Position numbers and translations under genes: made by a program. A model generated the notes under the pieces. It was not told where the DNA came from and did not search any database. It saw only the letters and a program-made list of their open reading frames with translations. DNA of 64,000 nt from Paenisporosarcina sp. FSL H8-0542 (GTDB taxonomy: Bacteria > Bacillota > Bacilli > Bacillales_A > Planococcaceae), in contig NZ_CP152050.1 in NCBI RefSeq assembly GCF_038632915.1, positions 104,001 through 168,000 on the forward strand. The letters are read 5' to 3'. The number at the start of each line of letters is the position of its first letter. Position 1 is the stretch's first letter. Below are positions 8,789-17,294 of this stretch, piece after piece.

Positions 8789-10164
8789 GATCTTTGTATA
8801 GCAAGTTTATCCTTGTGACAGTCGCCATCATGGTTGGAAGTGCCACCCTTGGGTTTTTATTGGTCAATACGTATTACCATCAACAATTAAAAGAACAAAA
8901 TGACGCCAAAAATGTTGGGATTGCACAAGACATGGCAGCTTTCATTGAACGCAATCCAAGCGTCCCTTTAACTGAATCAATCGAGGTATTTGGTGATGTC
9001 GGATACCAATTGTACGTTGTAAATGAAGCGGGTGAATCAGATTTTCATGGTGGTCCATTTCGTAAATCAACTTTGCCTGCAAAAGTAAAAGAAGGGGTAC
9101 TTGAAGGAGAAATTTATCACGGCATGAGAGATTTTCCGAAAGAAACGTTTGTTACCGGCTTCTTTTCAAATCAATTGACCAATACAGTCGGCGTTCCATT
9201 TGTTTATGACGGCGAGAATCATGCGCTGTTTATTCGCCCAAATATCAAAATGTTATTTACGGAAGTACACCTTCTGCTGGGTGGACTGGCTACATCCATG
9301 ACCGTGTTTAGTTTACTTGCGATGATAATTGTCGCGAGAAAGATGATTCAACCCATCACCTTATTAACGGAAGCAACGAATAAAATAGCGAATGAACGCT
9401 TTGATGAGCCCATTGCTGTTTCAAGTAGGGATGAAATCGGACAGCTGGCTGCAAGTTTTCAAATCATGGCCACTCGTTTGAAAGAGAATGATCAAGTACG
9501 AAAAGATTTTATAAGTCATGTCTCACATGATTTCCAGTCACCCTTACAGAACATCCAAGGATATGCGCAGTTACTTGCAAATCCATCTTGTCCGAAAGAT
9601 GAACGACTTCAATATGCTGAAATCGTGGAGTTAGAGAGTAGGAGATTGTCAGCATTAACAAAGCAGCTGTTGTATTTGACTTCACTAGATCATCAATCGT
9701 ATCAACCCACTTATAAGAGGGTTTCTATTAAAGAGCAAATTGAAAGGTCCATTCGTCAAAATGAATGGCGTTTTGAAGAGTTGGAGCTGGATGTTCAGAT
9801 AGATATGCCACCCCTGCTTACACACGGAAATCCGGAATTATTGATGCAAGTATGGGAAAACATCATCACCAATGCAGTAAAATACAACCGTTTAAATGGA
9901 TTCATTCACATTAAAGGATTTGAGTTGGAGAAGGAAGTTGCTATTACAATAGAAGATTCAGGGATTGGATTGACCGATGAACAAGCAGAAAAAGCTTTTG
10001 ACCGGTTTTACCGAGCCGATCTCTCCCGGACTCGAGCTAAGGAAGGAACAGGGCTTGGACTGGCAATTGTCAGTGAGGTCGTGAAACGTCACAAAGGAAC
10101 AGTGTCAATCAATAGTGAGATTGATAAAGGAACCACCATTCAAATCATTCTTCCAAAACTGTAA
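8785..10164 (+). CDS. hssS: Sensor histidine kinase, HssS-like
   Basis: Kinase of 459 residues. There is a membrane helix near 8-28, an extracytoplasmic sensor to about 160, a second helix near 163-185, HAMP near 187-236, an H-box with H248 in SHVSHDFQSP, and an ATPase domain with N, GIGL and GTGLGLAI boxes. The sensor segments YHGMRDFPKETFVTGFF, TNTVGV and FIRPNI closely resemble Staphylococcus HssS, the heme sensor. Autophosphorylation at H248 would feed the overlapping response regulator. What it controls here is open because hrtAB is absent. Confidence 0.75.
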   Translation: MRSLYSKFILVTVAIMVGSATLGFLLVNTYYHQQLKEQNDAKNVGIAQDMAAFIERNPSVPLTESIEVFGDVGYQLYVVNEAGESDFHGGPFRKSTLPAKVKEGVLEGEIYHGMRDFPKETFVTGFFSNQLTNTVGVPFVYDGENHALFIRPNIKMLFTEVHLLLGGLATSMTVFSLLAMIIVARKMIQPITLLTEATNKIANERFDEPIAVSSRDEIGQLAASFQIMATRLKENDQVRKDFISHVSHDFQSPLQNIQGYAQLLANPSCPKDERLQYAEIVELESRRLSALTKQLLYLTSLDHQSYQPTYKRVSIKEQIERSIRQNEWRFEELELDVQIDMPPLLTHGNPELLMQVWENIITNAVKYNRLNGFIHIKGFELEKEVAITIEDSGIGLTDEQAEKAFDRFYRADLSRTRAKEGTGLGLAIVSEVVKRHKGTVSINSEIDKGTTIQIILPKL

Positions 10165-10237
10165 TACCAAGTTCACGTTATGTTCATCTTCGTGTGGTAA
10201 GATGAACTCATCTTAAAAGAAGAAAGGTAGAAATAAT

Positions 10238-10633
10238 ATGCAAGAAAAATGGAGTATTCGTTTAATCCGGATTGCCGCAATTTTTGGGATTATTGGCGCC
10301 TATATCGGCTCGCATATGGCGGGAGCCGGGTCGTACGCATTCAAGCCGATTCATGCACATATTTTGCTGGTGGGTTGGTTATCTGTATTTAGTTGGGGTG
10401 TATTCTACAAGTTGTTTGAAGTGAAATATCCGAAATTGGTCGTCGTTCATGCATGGTCAGCCATTTTAGGAGCAATCGGATTAACAGTAGGAATGTGGCT
10501 TCAATTTATGCAACCTCTTGGAATACCTGAAACATTCTCATTGATTTTCTACATTGTGGGTGGAAGTACATTACTCTTAAGCTTTGCGTTGTTTGTAGCG
10601 GTTACATTCGCCATTAAACCAGCTAAGAAATAG
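10238..10633 (+). CDS. Four-helix membrane protein resembling a heme-copper oxidase subunit I fragment
   Basis: A 131-residue protein with four predicted membrane helices. The second carries HAHILLVGWLSVFSWGVFYK, a pattern like the heme-ligand helix of CcoN/NorB and NnrS-type proteins, preceded by a short GAYIGSHMAGAG segment. Full oxidase subunits are over 450 residues, so this is not an enzyme subunit by itself. It starts after GAAAGG 73 bases beyond the HssS-like kinase and may be its target. Function unknown; heme or metal binding through the HAH histidines is inference. Confidence 0.7.
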   Translation: MQEKWSIRLIRIAAIFGIIGAYIGSHMAGAGSYAFKPIHAHILLVGWLSVFSWGVFYKLFEVKYPKLVVVHAWSAILGAIGLTVGMWLQFMQPLGIPETFSLIFYIVGGSTLLLSFALFVAVTFAIKPAKK

Positions 10634-10701
10634 TAGACTGAAAACATCAAGCTCTTCTATCACAAAAGGGCGTTCCATGCAGTCCTTAGAGAAAGAAGGA
10701 A

Positions 10702-10732
10702 AGAGGAGGCCAGATTGGCGCTCCTCTTTTTT
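10702..10732 (+). terminator. Intrinsic terminator
   Basis: GAGGAG-GCCA pairs with TGGC-GCTCCTC around a short loop, followed by six T. It ends the 10238-10633 transcript. Confidence 0.8.
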
Positions 10733-10809
10733 GTTGGCTCAGTTATTGTTCAAAAAGAAAATAGAGCCATGATAGACAGATAAACTTCTTTAAGATAGCC
10801 TCTTTATAA

Positions 10810-10842
10810 AAAAAAACGCAATCCCACTTACAGGATTGCGTC
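10810..10842 (-). terminator. Terminator of the FixH-like lipoprotein gene
   Basis: On the minus strand ACGCAATCCTG pairs with GGGATTGCGT, followed by a run of T, five bases after the stop codon. Confidence 0.9.
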
Positions 10843-10846
10843 TATC

Positions 10847-11617
10847 TTATTTCACTGTATACGTTTTTACCACATGGTCGTGCACATCGTCGCCTTTAGT
10901 TACATGAACTTGAATTTCGTAAGTTCCAGACTCTGTAAAGGTGAATTCTGTCTGGTACACGCCTGCGCCTTTTTCAGGGGCTTCAAGCCAAGTGTGGTGG
11001 TCGTCATCACTGCGTGAAATTTCATATCGTACGCGTGCTCCTTCAAGAGGCGCATCTGATAGAGAAACATTGGCAATTAACATTACCGCTTCACCAACAG
11101 TCGCAGAACCGTCTGCAAAATCAATCGTTGCACCGTGGCCATGATGGCTATCGTCGCCATGAGCTTTTCCTTCAGTCGAAGTGTCTGTCGCTTTGCTTGA
11201 CGTTTCTTCGCCACCTGTCACCGTTGTTTGTTTGGTAGGCATAATGTGCATGTCACGAGCTGTTACATGCGATGTAATATCATACGTCCCATTTGTCTTA
11301 AATGTATAGTCGATTGCATACTGTTTGTCTTCATTTAATGTTGCAACAATCATTTCTTTTTCGCCAGAAGTTAAATTCAAGACCTCGATCTTTACTTCAT
11401 TCGCATCTTCCACAATTTCTCCGTCTTGTGTGACTGCAGCAGCGATTACTACCTTTTCACCGGCAGTAACTGTTTCAGGTACGATTAAATCGACTTCAAC
11501 TATTTCTGGAACTTCATCTGTTTTTGCTGCGTTATGTCCTTCATGTTCGTCATTTGTTCCACAAGCACTAAGAGTAAGAACAGTGAGTATTGATCCAATT
11601 GCTAAAAATCGTTTCAT
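10847..11617 (-). CDS. FixH/YtkA-like lipoprotein with two repeated domains
   Basis: Lipoprotein of 256 residues with lipobox LSAC (Cys19). Two YtkA/FixH-like immunoglobulin-type domains follow (about 40-135 and 165-256), each with the closing pattern GTYDI or GTYEIQVHVT. They are joined by a linker rich in Ser, Thr and His (HGDDSHHGHGA). Family members sit near copper or cytochrome oxidase genes, and the His-rich linker could bind metal; that is inference. It is monocistronic, with its own terminator. Length is about twice that of a single YtkA domain, an internal duplication. Confidence 0.78.
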   Translation of the reverse strand: MKRFLAIGSILTVLTLSACGTNDEHEGHNAAKTDEVPEIVEVDLIVPETVTAGEKVVIAAAVTQDGEIVEDANEVKIEVLNLTSGEKEMIVATLNEDKQYAIDYTFKTNGTYDITSHVTARDMHIMPTKQTTVTGGEETSSKATDTSTEGKAHGDDSHHGHGATIDFADGSATVGEAVMLIANVSLSDAPLEGARVRYEISRSDDDHHTWLEAPEKGAGVYQTEFTFTESGTYEIQVHVTKGDDVHDHVVKTYTVK

Positions 11618-11820
11618 TTGTCATACGCCTCATTTCGTTTCGTTGATGTCATTGTAGCAAAAAAAAGCTTATACAGCTGTGACAGAACTAGGAATTTAGT
11701 ATGTTACACTGCTTTTGTTTAAGTATCGGATAAAGTGGAAGGAAAATATTCTATAAAAATAGAGTTTCTTCTTATTATTATGAAATCATTGCACTCATTC
11801 AAAAGCCCAGTAACAAAAAA

Positions 11821-11854
11821 ACGCCCAGCCTTACAAAAGGCTAGGCGTTTTTTT
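11821..11854. terminator. Terminator downstream of the GNAT gene (works in both directions)
   Basis: ACGCCCAGCCTT / AAGGCTAGGCGT stem with A-run before and T-run after. It sits 16 bases beyond the minus-strand GNAT stop. The rest of the 11618-11869 gap shows no gene. Confidence 0.85.
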
Positions 11855-11869
11855 AGAGAATGGTTTGTC

Positions 11870-12433
11870 CTAAAGAGGTTTCACCATGTGATGAAAGGCA
11901 CCGCCATAGATTTCCCACGGTTCAGCAATATGATAACCGATTCTTTCATATAGCCGAATGGCTGCTTCCTTTTCCAACTCCACATTAAGTGCGGCTTTAG
12001 AGAAACCTTCTTTTCGTGCGACTTCTTCTGCGTGCTTCAATAAGATACTGCCGATGCCCTGCCCACGGAAATCGGGGTTTACACAAACGGTATCAATATA
12101 AAATTCGTCTTTACGTGCCTCTGGTGGAATAACGATTGGTTCTCCTGTTTTCGTGCGTAACCATGTTACTAAATTCGCATCCATTTCAATGGCGTCGGTT
12201 CCTGAATATAGAACCATCACTCCAGTAATCCCATCTTGTTGTTCGGCAATTACCGTATTTAAATAGGAATGTCGATTGTCTTCTTGTTGAAATAAGTGGA
12301 TTAACTGTTCTGTCACTGCTTCGGCATCCTTTTCGCCAGTCATTTGCTCGGCAATGTCGCCAATCGCATCGATGATGAGTGGAACGGCTATTTCAGCATC
12401 TTCAGGTCTTGCTTTTCGAATATGTATGGTCAT
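11870..12433 (-). CDS. GNAT family N-acetyltransferase
   Basis: A 187-residue acetyltransferase. The acetyl-CoA site reads IDTVCVNPDFRGQGIGSILL (motif A with R/Q-G-x-G), followed by ALNVELEKEAAIRLYERIGY (motif B). The acceptor is unknown. ATG at 12433 is chosen because it gives MTIHIRKARPED and lies 9 bases after GGAG; the frame is open three codons earlier at a TTG. Transcribed alone, divergent from the PfkB kinase gene. Confidence 0.88.
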   Translation of the reverse strand: MTIHIRKARPEDAEIAVPLIIDAIGDIAEQMTGEKDAEAVTEQLIHLFQQEDNRHSYLNTVIAEQQDGITGVMVLYSGTDAIEMDANLVTWLRTKTGEPIVIPPEARKDEFYIDTVCVNPDFRGQGIGSILLKHAEEVARKEGFSKAALNVELEKEAAIRLYERIGYHIAEPWEIYGGAFHHMVKPL

Positions 12434-12533
12434 GAAACTCAACTCCTTCCTTCAACTATACCAAAATGTACATGTTCCCTCTACAACGCCGTTCATGGTA
12501 ATCTAATGCTACTAAATAGAAGGAGGATGGATG

Positions 12534-13472
12534 ATGACTCAATCACATAAATCGCACGTCCTCACTTACGGGGATGCTTTTGTAGACTATATTGCAACCG
12601 ATTCAACGAATACATCATTTTCAATGTTTTTGGGAGGGGCTACCGTTAATGTAGCAGTAGGTGTTGCTAGGCTTGGCGTACCTTCAGCGTTTATTACCAT
12701 TACAGGTGATGATGCAACGTCTGAGTTTGTACGAGGTGAACTTGAAGTTGAAGAAGTCATCATGGACTTTGCCAAAGTAGAACCTGAAAAACGGGTGAGT
12801 GGAGTGTATGTGCATTTAACGGAAGACCATGATCGCATTTTTCATCAATATATTGACGATGCACCACATATTCAAGTCGGAGCTGAGGATTTGAAAGAAG
12901 AGGCATTTGAAAAAGCATCTGTTTTAAATTTATGTTCTGGTACATTGTTTCAACCGAAGGCATTGGAGACATCCCGCAAAGCAGTAGAATACGCGAAAAA
13001 GCACGGAGCTTTATTGTCTTTTGATGCCAATATCCGCCCGCTACGCTGGAATAGTGAAACCGAGTGCCGCGAAACAATCTCTTCATTTTTCAAAGACGCA
13101 GATTTGTTGAAGTTCACGGAAGAAGAGTTAACGTTCTTAACTGAAACGACTACCATGGAAGAAGGACTTTCAGCAATTGCCAAGCTGAATATCCCTATCA
13201 TTTTAATAACAGCCGGTGCGGAAGGGACTTATGCCGTTTTGAATGGAGAACTCCAGCATGTTCCGGTAGAACCGGTGGTACCTGTAGATACGACCGGAGC
13301 TGGAGATGCCTTTATGGCAGGCGTATTACGCTATGTCCATCTCAATGGTTTGCCGACAACGATGGAATCCCTTATTGAATGTACTGCTTTTGCCAATCAT
13401 CTTGGAGCCCTAGCTGCTACAAAAGCTGGTGCTTTGACTGCAATGCCGCGACTCAGTGAATTGCAAATATAA
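12534..13472 (+). CDS. PfkB family carbohydrate kinase
   Basis: Ribokinase-fold kinase of 312 residues. The N-terminal GG motif (FLGGATVNVAVGVARLG) and the C-terminal PfkB signature DTTGAGDAFMAGVL carry the sugar-binding region and the catalytic aspartate (GAGD). It phosphorylates a sugar or nucleoside at a primary hydroxyl with ATP; fructokinase is the usual label, but the substrate cannot be fixed here. ATG at 12534 lies seven bases from AGGAGG; an ATG three bases earlier is possible. It stands alone and ends at a terminator shared with the ykoC side. Confidence 0.88.
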   Translation: MTQSHKSHVLTYGDAFVDYIATDSTNTSFSMFLGGATVNVAVGVARLGVPSAFITITGDDATSEFVRGELEVEEVIMDFAKVEPEKRVSGVYVHLTEDHDRIFHQYIDDAPHIQVGAEDLKEEAFEKASVLNLCSGTLFQPKALETSRKAVEYAKKHGALLSFDANIRPLRWNSETECRETISSFFKDADLLKFTEEELTFLTETTTMEEGLSAIAKLNIPIILITAGAEGTYAVLNGELQHVPVEPVVPVDTTGAGDAFMAGVLRYVHLNGLPTTMESLIECTAFANHLGALAATKAGALTAMPRLSELQI

Positions 13473-13476
13473 TAGA

Positions 13477-13516
13477 AAATCGCCCATGACAACGTTTGTC
13501 AAAGGGCGATTTTTTG
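13477..13516. terminator. Bidirectional terminator between the PfkB kinase and ykoC
   Basis: AAAATCGCCC pairs with GGGCGATTTT with an inner GACAA/TTGTC stem; A-run on one side and T-run on the other. It serves the two convergent genes. Confidence 0.88.
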
Positions 13517-13518
13517 GT

Positions 13519-14280
13519 TCAGCTCAAAAGGAAGCCAGTGACACTACTGCCTATCAATATACTGATTATAATGATGGCAAGTAACCAATCACGGCCAGCG
13601 ATGGTGAGTGGTTCGTAATAAACGGAACGCCGCTCACCTGTAAAGCCTCTTGCTTCCATGGCGAATGCCGTCCGTTCCGCTCGACGAACAGCGCTCGCAA
13701 GCAGTGGAATCAATAGCCTTTTCATGCTTAAGAGGCGTTGCCAAGCATGTTTTTCCTGACCAATTCCTCGCAATCGATGTGCATGTCGAATCTGAATGAA
13801 CTCATCCTTCACGACAGGCAAAAACTGATATCCAACCATCACACCGTATGCAAGTTTTGGAGACAGCCTTAATTGTTGCATTAAACTCATCACAAATTTA
13901 ACTGGATCTGTTGTTAATGCAAACAACAAAGACAGTGAGGATAAAGCGAAAACACGAAACGCCAATGATAACGCTGTATGCCACTGTTTATCCGTCACTT
14001 CAAATCCATGCCATGCCCAAATGACGTCACCACTTGTATCAGCCGCAAAGAGCACTGTCGTCCATAAATATCCGAGGGCAGTAAAGCCTATTGGAATCAT
14101 GAATAAAATCCAAACTTTCCAATTTACTCGACTGAACGATATTTGAACAAAAATAACACCGATAAATAATAGAAAAGGCGTCCATGGATTGAAAAACCAC
14201 GCCAAAGTCAACATAGAGATAATAACTAACATAAACTTCAAAGCAGGATTCATTTCATGTAACCAAGTACGACTAGACAT
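13519..14280 (-). CDS. ykoC: ECF transporter T component (YkoC), thiamine precursor uptake
   Basis: Membrane scaffold of 253 residues with about five or six helices. It carries the EcfT coupling motifs: AVRRAERTAFAMEARGF, and HAHRLRGIG with the A-R-G type signature. It links the S component YkoE to the double ATPase YkoD. The ATG at 14280 has GGAG nine bases upstream and overlaps the ykoD end by eight bases. It is last in the ykoFEDC operon and depends on the TPP riboswitch. Confidence 0.9.
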   Translation of the reverse strand: MSSRTWLHEMNPALKFMLVIISMLTLAWFFNPWTPFLLFIGVIFVQISFSRVNWKVWILFMIPIGFTALGYLWTTVLFAADTSGDVIWAWHGFEVTDKQWHTALSLAFRVFALSSLSLLFALTTDPVKFVMSLMQQLRLSPKLAYGVMVGYQFLPVVKDEFIQIRHAHRLRGIGQEKHAWQRLLSMKRLLIPLLASAVRRAERTAFAMEARGFTGERRSVYYEPLTIAGRDWLLAIIIISILIGSSVTGFLLS

Positions 14281-15736
14281 ATGAACCCACTCCAATCGGT
14301 GAAAGTAATTGGTGACGTTTTAATAATTCGGATTGCTGCCACAATTGGTCAATTTCATAACGCCCCGTTAATTCACCGTTATTTAATAAGAAAACGGTGT
14401 CTGCGATGGCTTCAGCAAACGCCATATCATGCGTCACAATCAATACGCTGAACCCTTCTTTGGCACGAGCATCGAGTAAGTGAAACAATTCGATAAGAGC
14501 ATCTGAATCCTGTCCAGATGTAGGTTCATCTAATAATAGAACCGGTCGCTTATCTGCTAGCAGAGCTCCAATTGCCACACGTCGTTTTTGTCCATGACTG
14601 ATTGCAAAAGGGTGGGCATCGTGAATTTCAGCTAGTCGTAACCGTTGCATAATATCCTCAATTTCATCAGTGCTAGAGTAATTTGAAAAGGAAATCTCCT
14701 GTCCTACTTGTTGAGTAACAAATAAATGCTCTGGCGATTGTGGAACGTACCCCGGAAACGTGTTTCCACTTTCGATGTACCCTGCCGATTTTTTCAAAAT
14801 ACCACATATGGTTTTCAGGAAAGTGGATTTTCCACTGCCATTCGGACCTGCAAGGACGGCGATTTCACCTCTTTGCAAACGGAGGGAAACGTCATGTAAT
14901 AAATGTTTTTCATTGATGTTCACACTGACATTTCTTGCTTCCAACGTTATACCTTCTTGAATAGTCGAAGTACGTGAAGGAAAACGAATTGGAAATCTCG
15001 TCGGATGCTTTTCGACAGGGAAATTCACGGATGATGTGACGAGAAGGGCACGGTCGAAAAATGAACCCCACAAATCGAGACGGTGTTCAACAGCCACGAT
15101 CGTGAAGCCATTGGATAATTGCAATGCATCCAACCACTCCACATATTGTTGTGCGGTCAGAGGGTCTAAATGAGCAAGCGGCTCGTCGAGCAACAGCACT
15201 TGCGGTTCTATTAACAATGCACAAGCGGTTGCAAGTCGTTGTTTCATTCCTCCGGAAAGCGTTTGAATCATTGCATGCCGGATTTCAGAAAGACCGGTTA
15301 GGGTAAGTGTTGATGTGATTCGCTGTTCCATTTCTGCCCGATTGACGTGCAGATTTTCTAACGTAAAAGCCATTTCTTGTTCAACTGTAGGCATACAAAA
15401 TTGTGTATCCGGATCTTGGAAGACGGTAGCGATTCTCCGATTAATTTCCCCAGCGACATAACTACTGGTGTCTTTATTAAAGAGGATAACCGAACCACTT
15501 AGCTCTCCGTCACAATTGGCAGGGTACAAACGGTTCATTAAATACAGTAAACTACTTTTCCCGCAGCCACTCGGACCATATAAGACGACACGTTCGCCAG
15601 CATCTATCGAAAATGAAATGTTTGTAAAAACTGGCGAGTCATCGTCTGGAAATTGAAACGTGACTCCTCTGAAGTCAACTACTTGTGAGATGCCACTTGG
15701 TGATTCATTCGTGAAAGCTTTACCCAATGGACTCAC
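14273..15736 (-). CDS. ykoD: ECF transporter double ATP-binding protein (YkoD)
   Basis: A 487-residue fusion of two ABC ATPase domains. The first has Walker A GPSGCGKSS, signature LSGGMKQR and Walker B VLLLDEPLAHLDP; the second has GPNGSGKST, the weaker signature SHGQKRR and LLLDEPTSGQD. This tandem form is usual for YkoD. It powers HMP/thiamine uptake with YkoC and YkoE. Start is taken at GTG 15736; a TTG nine bases in is better spaced from AGGGTG and cannot be excluded. It overlaps ykoE. Confidence 0.92.
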   Translation of the reverse strand: MSPLGKAFTNESPSGISQVVDFRGVTFQFPDDDSPVFTNISFSIDAGERVVLYGPSGCGKSSLLYLMNRLYPANCDGELSGSVILFNKDTSSYVAGEINRRIATVFQDPDTQFCMPTVEQEMAFTLENLHVNRAEMEQRITSTLTLTGLSEIRHAMIQTLSGGMKQRLATACALLIEPQVLLLDEPLAHLDPLTAQQYVEWLDALQLSNGFTIVAVEHRLDLWGSFFDRALLVTSSVNFPVEKHPTRFPIRFPSRTSTIQEGITLEARNVSVNINEKHLLHDVSLRLQRGEIAVLAGPNGSGKSTFLKTICGILKKSAGYIESGNTFPGYVPQSPEHLFVTQQVGQEISFSNYSSTDEIEDIMQRLRLAEIHDAHPFAISHGQKRRVAIGALLADKRPVLLLDEPTSGQDSDALIELFHLLDARAKEGFSVLIVTHDMAFAEAIADTVFLLNNGELTGRYEIDQLWQQSELLKRHQLLSPIGVGSYV

Positions 15737-16319
15737 CCTTCAGCTTGTGTTTCTTTGATGTATTGCGAGAAATCGAATATCCACGGAGAGCCCCTGTTGC
15801 CAGTAAACCATCGGATACATACTTTCCTCCTAAACCAGCGATGATGGCACCACTCATCACTCGAAGTGTGAACATCAAGAGAAGCAGTGAAGGGTCAAGC
15901 GCTGCGTAACCAGATACAAAGAAGCCATAGGCAAAACTGAAGACTGCAGAACCAATCCCCGCTAAACAAAGCACCCACCAGTCATAGCGTTTGTAACCTG
16001 TCGCGGCAAACGCAGCTTCTGCACCAAGCCCCTGGACTAGTCCAGATAAAATCAAACGTGGTCCCACCGCATTACCGATCATCACTTCAATAGTCGCTGC
16101 CATGGTTTCAGACAAAAGAGCGGCACCCGGTTTGCGGATGATGTATGCACAAATGATCGACACAATAAACCAAATCCCAAAGATCCACTCGTATGCAATA
16201 GGTCCAATCACTCCAGCCCAAATGTTTCCTACTTGAACAAACAGCAAATAAACGACGGCAAAGACAACTGCAAAAACGGATAGCAACACAACTTCTTTCA
16301 GTTTCCAGGACTTCAACAT
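15720..16319 (-). CDS. ykoE: ECF transporter S component (YkoE), thiamine/HMP specific
   Basis: A 199-residue membrane protein with five to six helices (VVLLSVFAVVFAVVYLLFVQ near the start, then IAYEWIFGIWFIVS). It matches the YkoE S-component family, which binds the thiamine precursor hydroxymethylpyrimidine. ATG at 16319 was chosen over 16328 because the latter touches the AAGGAG site with no spacing. It lies between ykoF and ykoD with one-base and overlapping junctions. Confidence 0.9.
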   Translation of the reverse strand: MLKSWKLKEVVLLSVFAVVFAVVYLLFVQVGNIWAGVIGPIAYEWIFGIWFIVSIICAYIIRKPGAALLSETMAATIEVMIGNAVGPRLILSGLVQGLGAEAAFAATGYKRYDWWVLCLAGIGSAVFSFAYGFFVSGYAALDPSLLLLMFTLRVMSGAIIAGLGGKYVSDGLLATGALRGYSISRNTSKKHKLKGESIG

Positions 16320-16320
16320 A

Positions 16321-16926
16321 TTACTCATCTCCTTTGTGAGAAGGGCTGTTGATGCTCATGTTAACAGTCATGACCAAATGTTTATGTTGTTCCGATCGAG
16401 CGTGTGTAAAAGAATCTTCAAGGAATGCAAACACATCGTGAATATCCCCATGAAGTCCACTTGCATAATGCATGGAATCATTGAACACACCATATTCTTT
16501 TGCGCGTGCCACTTCCTGATAAATAACCGACATATAATCGGGGTTATTCATCGGATACAGAGCAAATTGTGATGATACATATTGTTTGATTTCGCTAATT
16601 TGAGGATGGTTTAACAGAACATCATCTTTTTCCAGATAAACATCGCCTGCAGAATCACCTGGGCAGCCAATCGAAAAGGTTCCGTTAAAGGCGACATGGG
16701 CACCCGTTTTTGCTGCATACAATACGATGGCTCTCGCTGTATCGAATACATGCACTTGCTTCCCACGCATCACCGTACTGACGTCGTCGGTATGCATCCA
16801 TACATTTGAGGTATCTGCTTCACGCAAAGCCCCTTTAATAATTTTAATAAAATTGTCCGCCATCGGGTGAATCGAAAACCGTAAACCAACGATTGGACTA
16901 ATCCCACAACTAAACTCATTCGACAT
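16321..16926 (-). CDS. ykoF: Thiamine/HMP-binding protein YkoF
   Basis: A 201-residue protein made of two similar ferredoxin-like halves (GLRFSIHPMADNFIKIIKGAL near the start, QFALYPMNNPDYMSVIYQEV in the second half). This is the YkoF fold, known in B. subtilis as a thiamine-binding dimer and thought to hand HMP to the ECF transporter. ATG at 16926 follows GGAGGAAAAAGAG; the longer open frame runs into the riboswitch terminator and is not coding. First gene of the TPP-riboswitch operon. Confidence 0.9.
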   Translation of the reverse strand: MSNEFSCGISPIVGLRFSIHPMADNFIKIIKGALREADTSNVWMHTDDVSTVMRGKQVHVFDTARAIVLYAAKTGAHVAFNGTFSIGCPGDSAGDVYLEKDDVLLNHPQISEIKQYVSSQFALYPMNNPDYMSVIYQEVARAKEYGVFNDSMHYASGLHGDIHDVFAFLEDSFTHARSEQHKHLVMTVNMSINSPSHKGDE

Positions 16927-16969
16927 CTCTTTTTCCTCCTTTTTTAGTGCCAGGCACCTATTATTGAAC

Positions 16970-17002
16970 ATAAAAAAGCTGCATTCGACGTGGAATGCAG
17001 CT
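16970..17002 (-). terminator. TPP-riboswitch terminator before ykoF
   Basis: On the minus strand GCTGCATTCCACG pairs with CGAATGCAGC, followed by six T. It lies between the aptamer and ykoF, where a transcriptional OFF switch is expected. Confidence 0.88.
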
Positions 17003-17039
17003 GGTTTGCGCAAAAAGAAAAAAAGTTGGGCAAAGGTCA

Positions 17040-17131
17040 CCGCACTTCCTCACGCCAGTATTACCTGGATCGAGTGTTAAGGGATCGGAGCAAATGCTCT
17101 CATCTCAGCCAAACTATAGCACCCCTAGTGC
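17040..17131 (-). promoter_or_regulatory. TPP riboswitch (THI element) of the ykoFEDC operon
   Basis: Read on the minus strand: P1 arms GCACT and AGTGC, GGGGTGC, CTGAGATGAGAG, GATCCCTTAACAC, then GATCCAGGTAATACTGGCGTGAGG. These are the conserved THI-box blocks, with CTGAGA and the ACCTGA-like segment. TPP binding should expose the downstream terminator and repress thiamine-precursor uptake. Confidence 0.95.
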
Positions 17132-17234
17132 AAATTCGTATGCAGTTTTATATATTCAAGAACGGCTTCATTGTAACGCATGAAAAAAGGATTGTAAATA
17201 AAGTGAATATCAATACTTGCCAATCAGCAAATTC

Positions 17235-17280
17235 TGTTCTATATTGTATATAACAAGACTGTTCTACTAAGAATAGAACA
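17235..17280 (+). promoter_or_regulatory. Tandem palindromic operators before the GntR-ABC operon
   Basis: TGTTCTA (17260-17266) and TAGAACA (17274-17280) form a perfect 7-bp inverted repeat. Just upstream TGTTCTATATTGTATATAACA (17235-17255, symmetric at its ends) forms a second. Both begin TGTTCTA. They lie 15-60 bases before the GntR start, the position expected for an autoregulatory operator. Confidence 0.7.
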
Positions 17281-17294
17281 AAGGGAGGTCGCAT

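Noticed and set aside
16927-17040. N-terminal extension of YkoF
   Set aside because: It is translated from the TPP riboswitch terminator; ATG 16926 has the proper GGAGG site.
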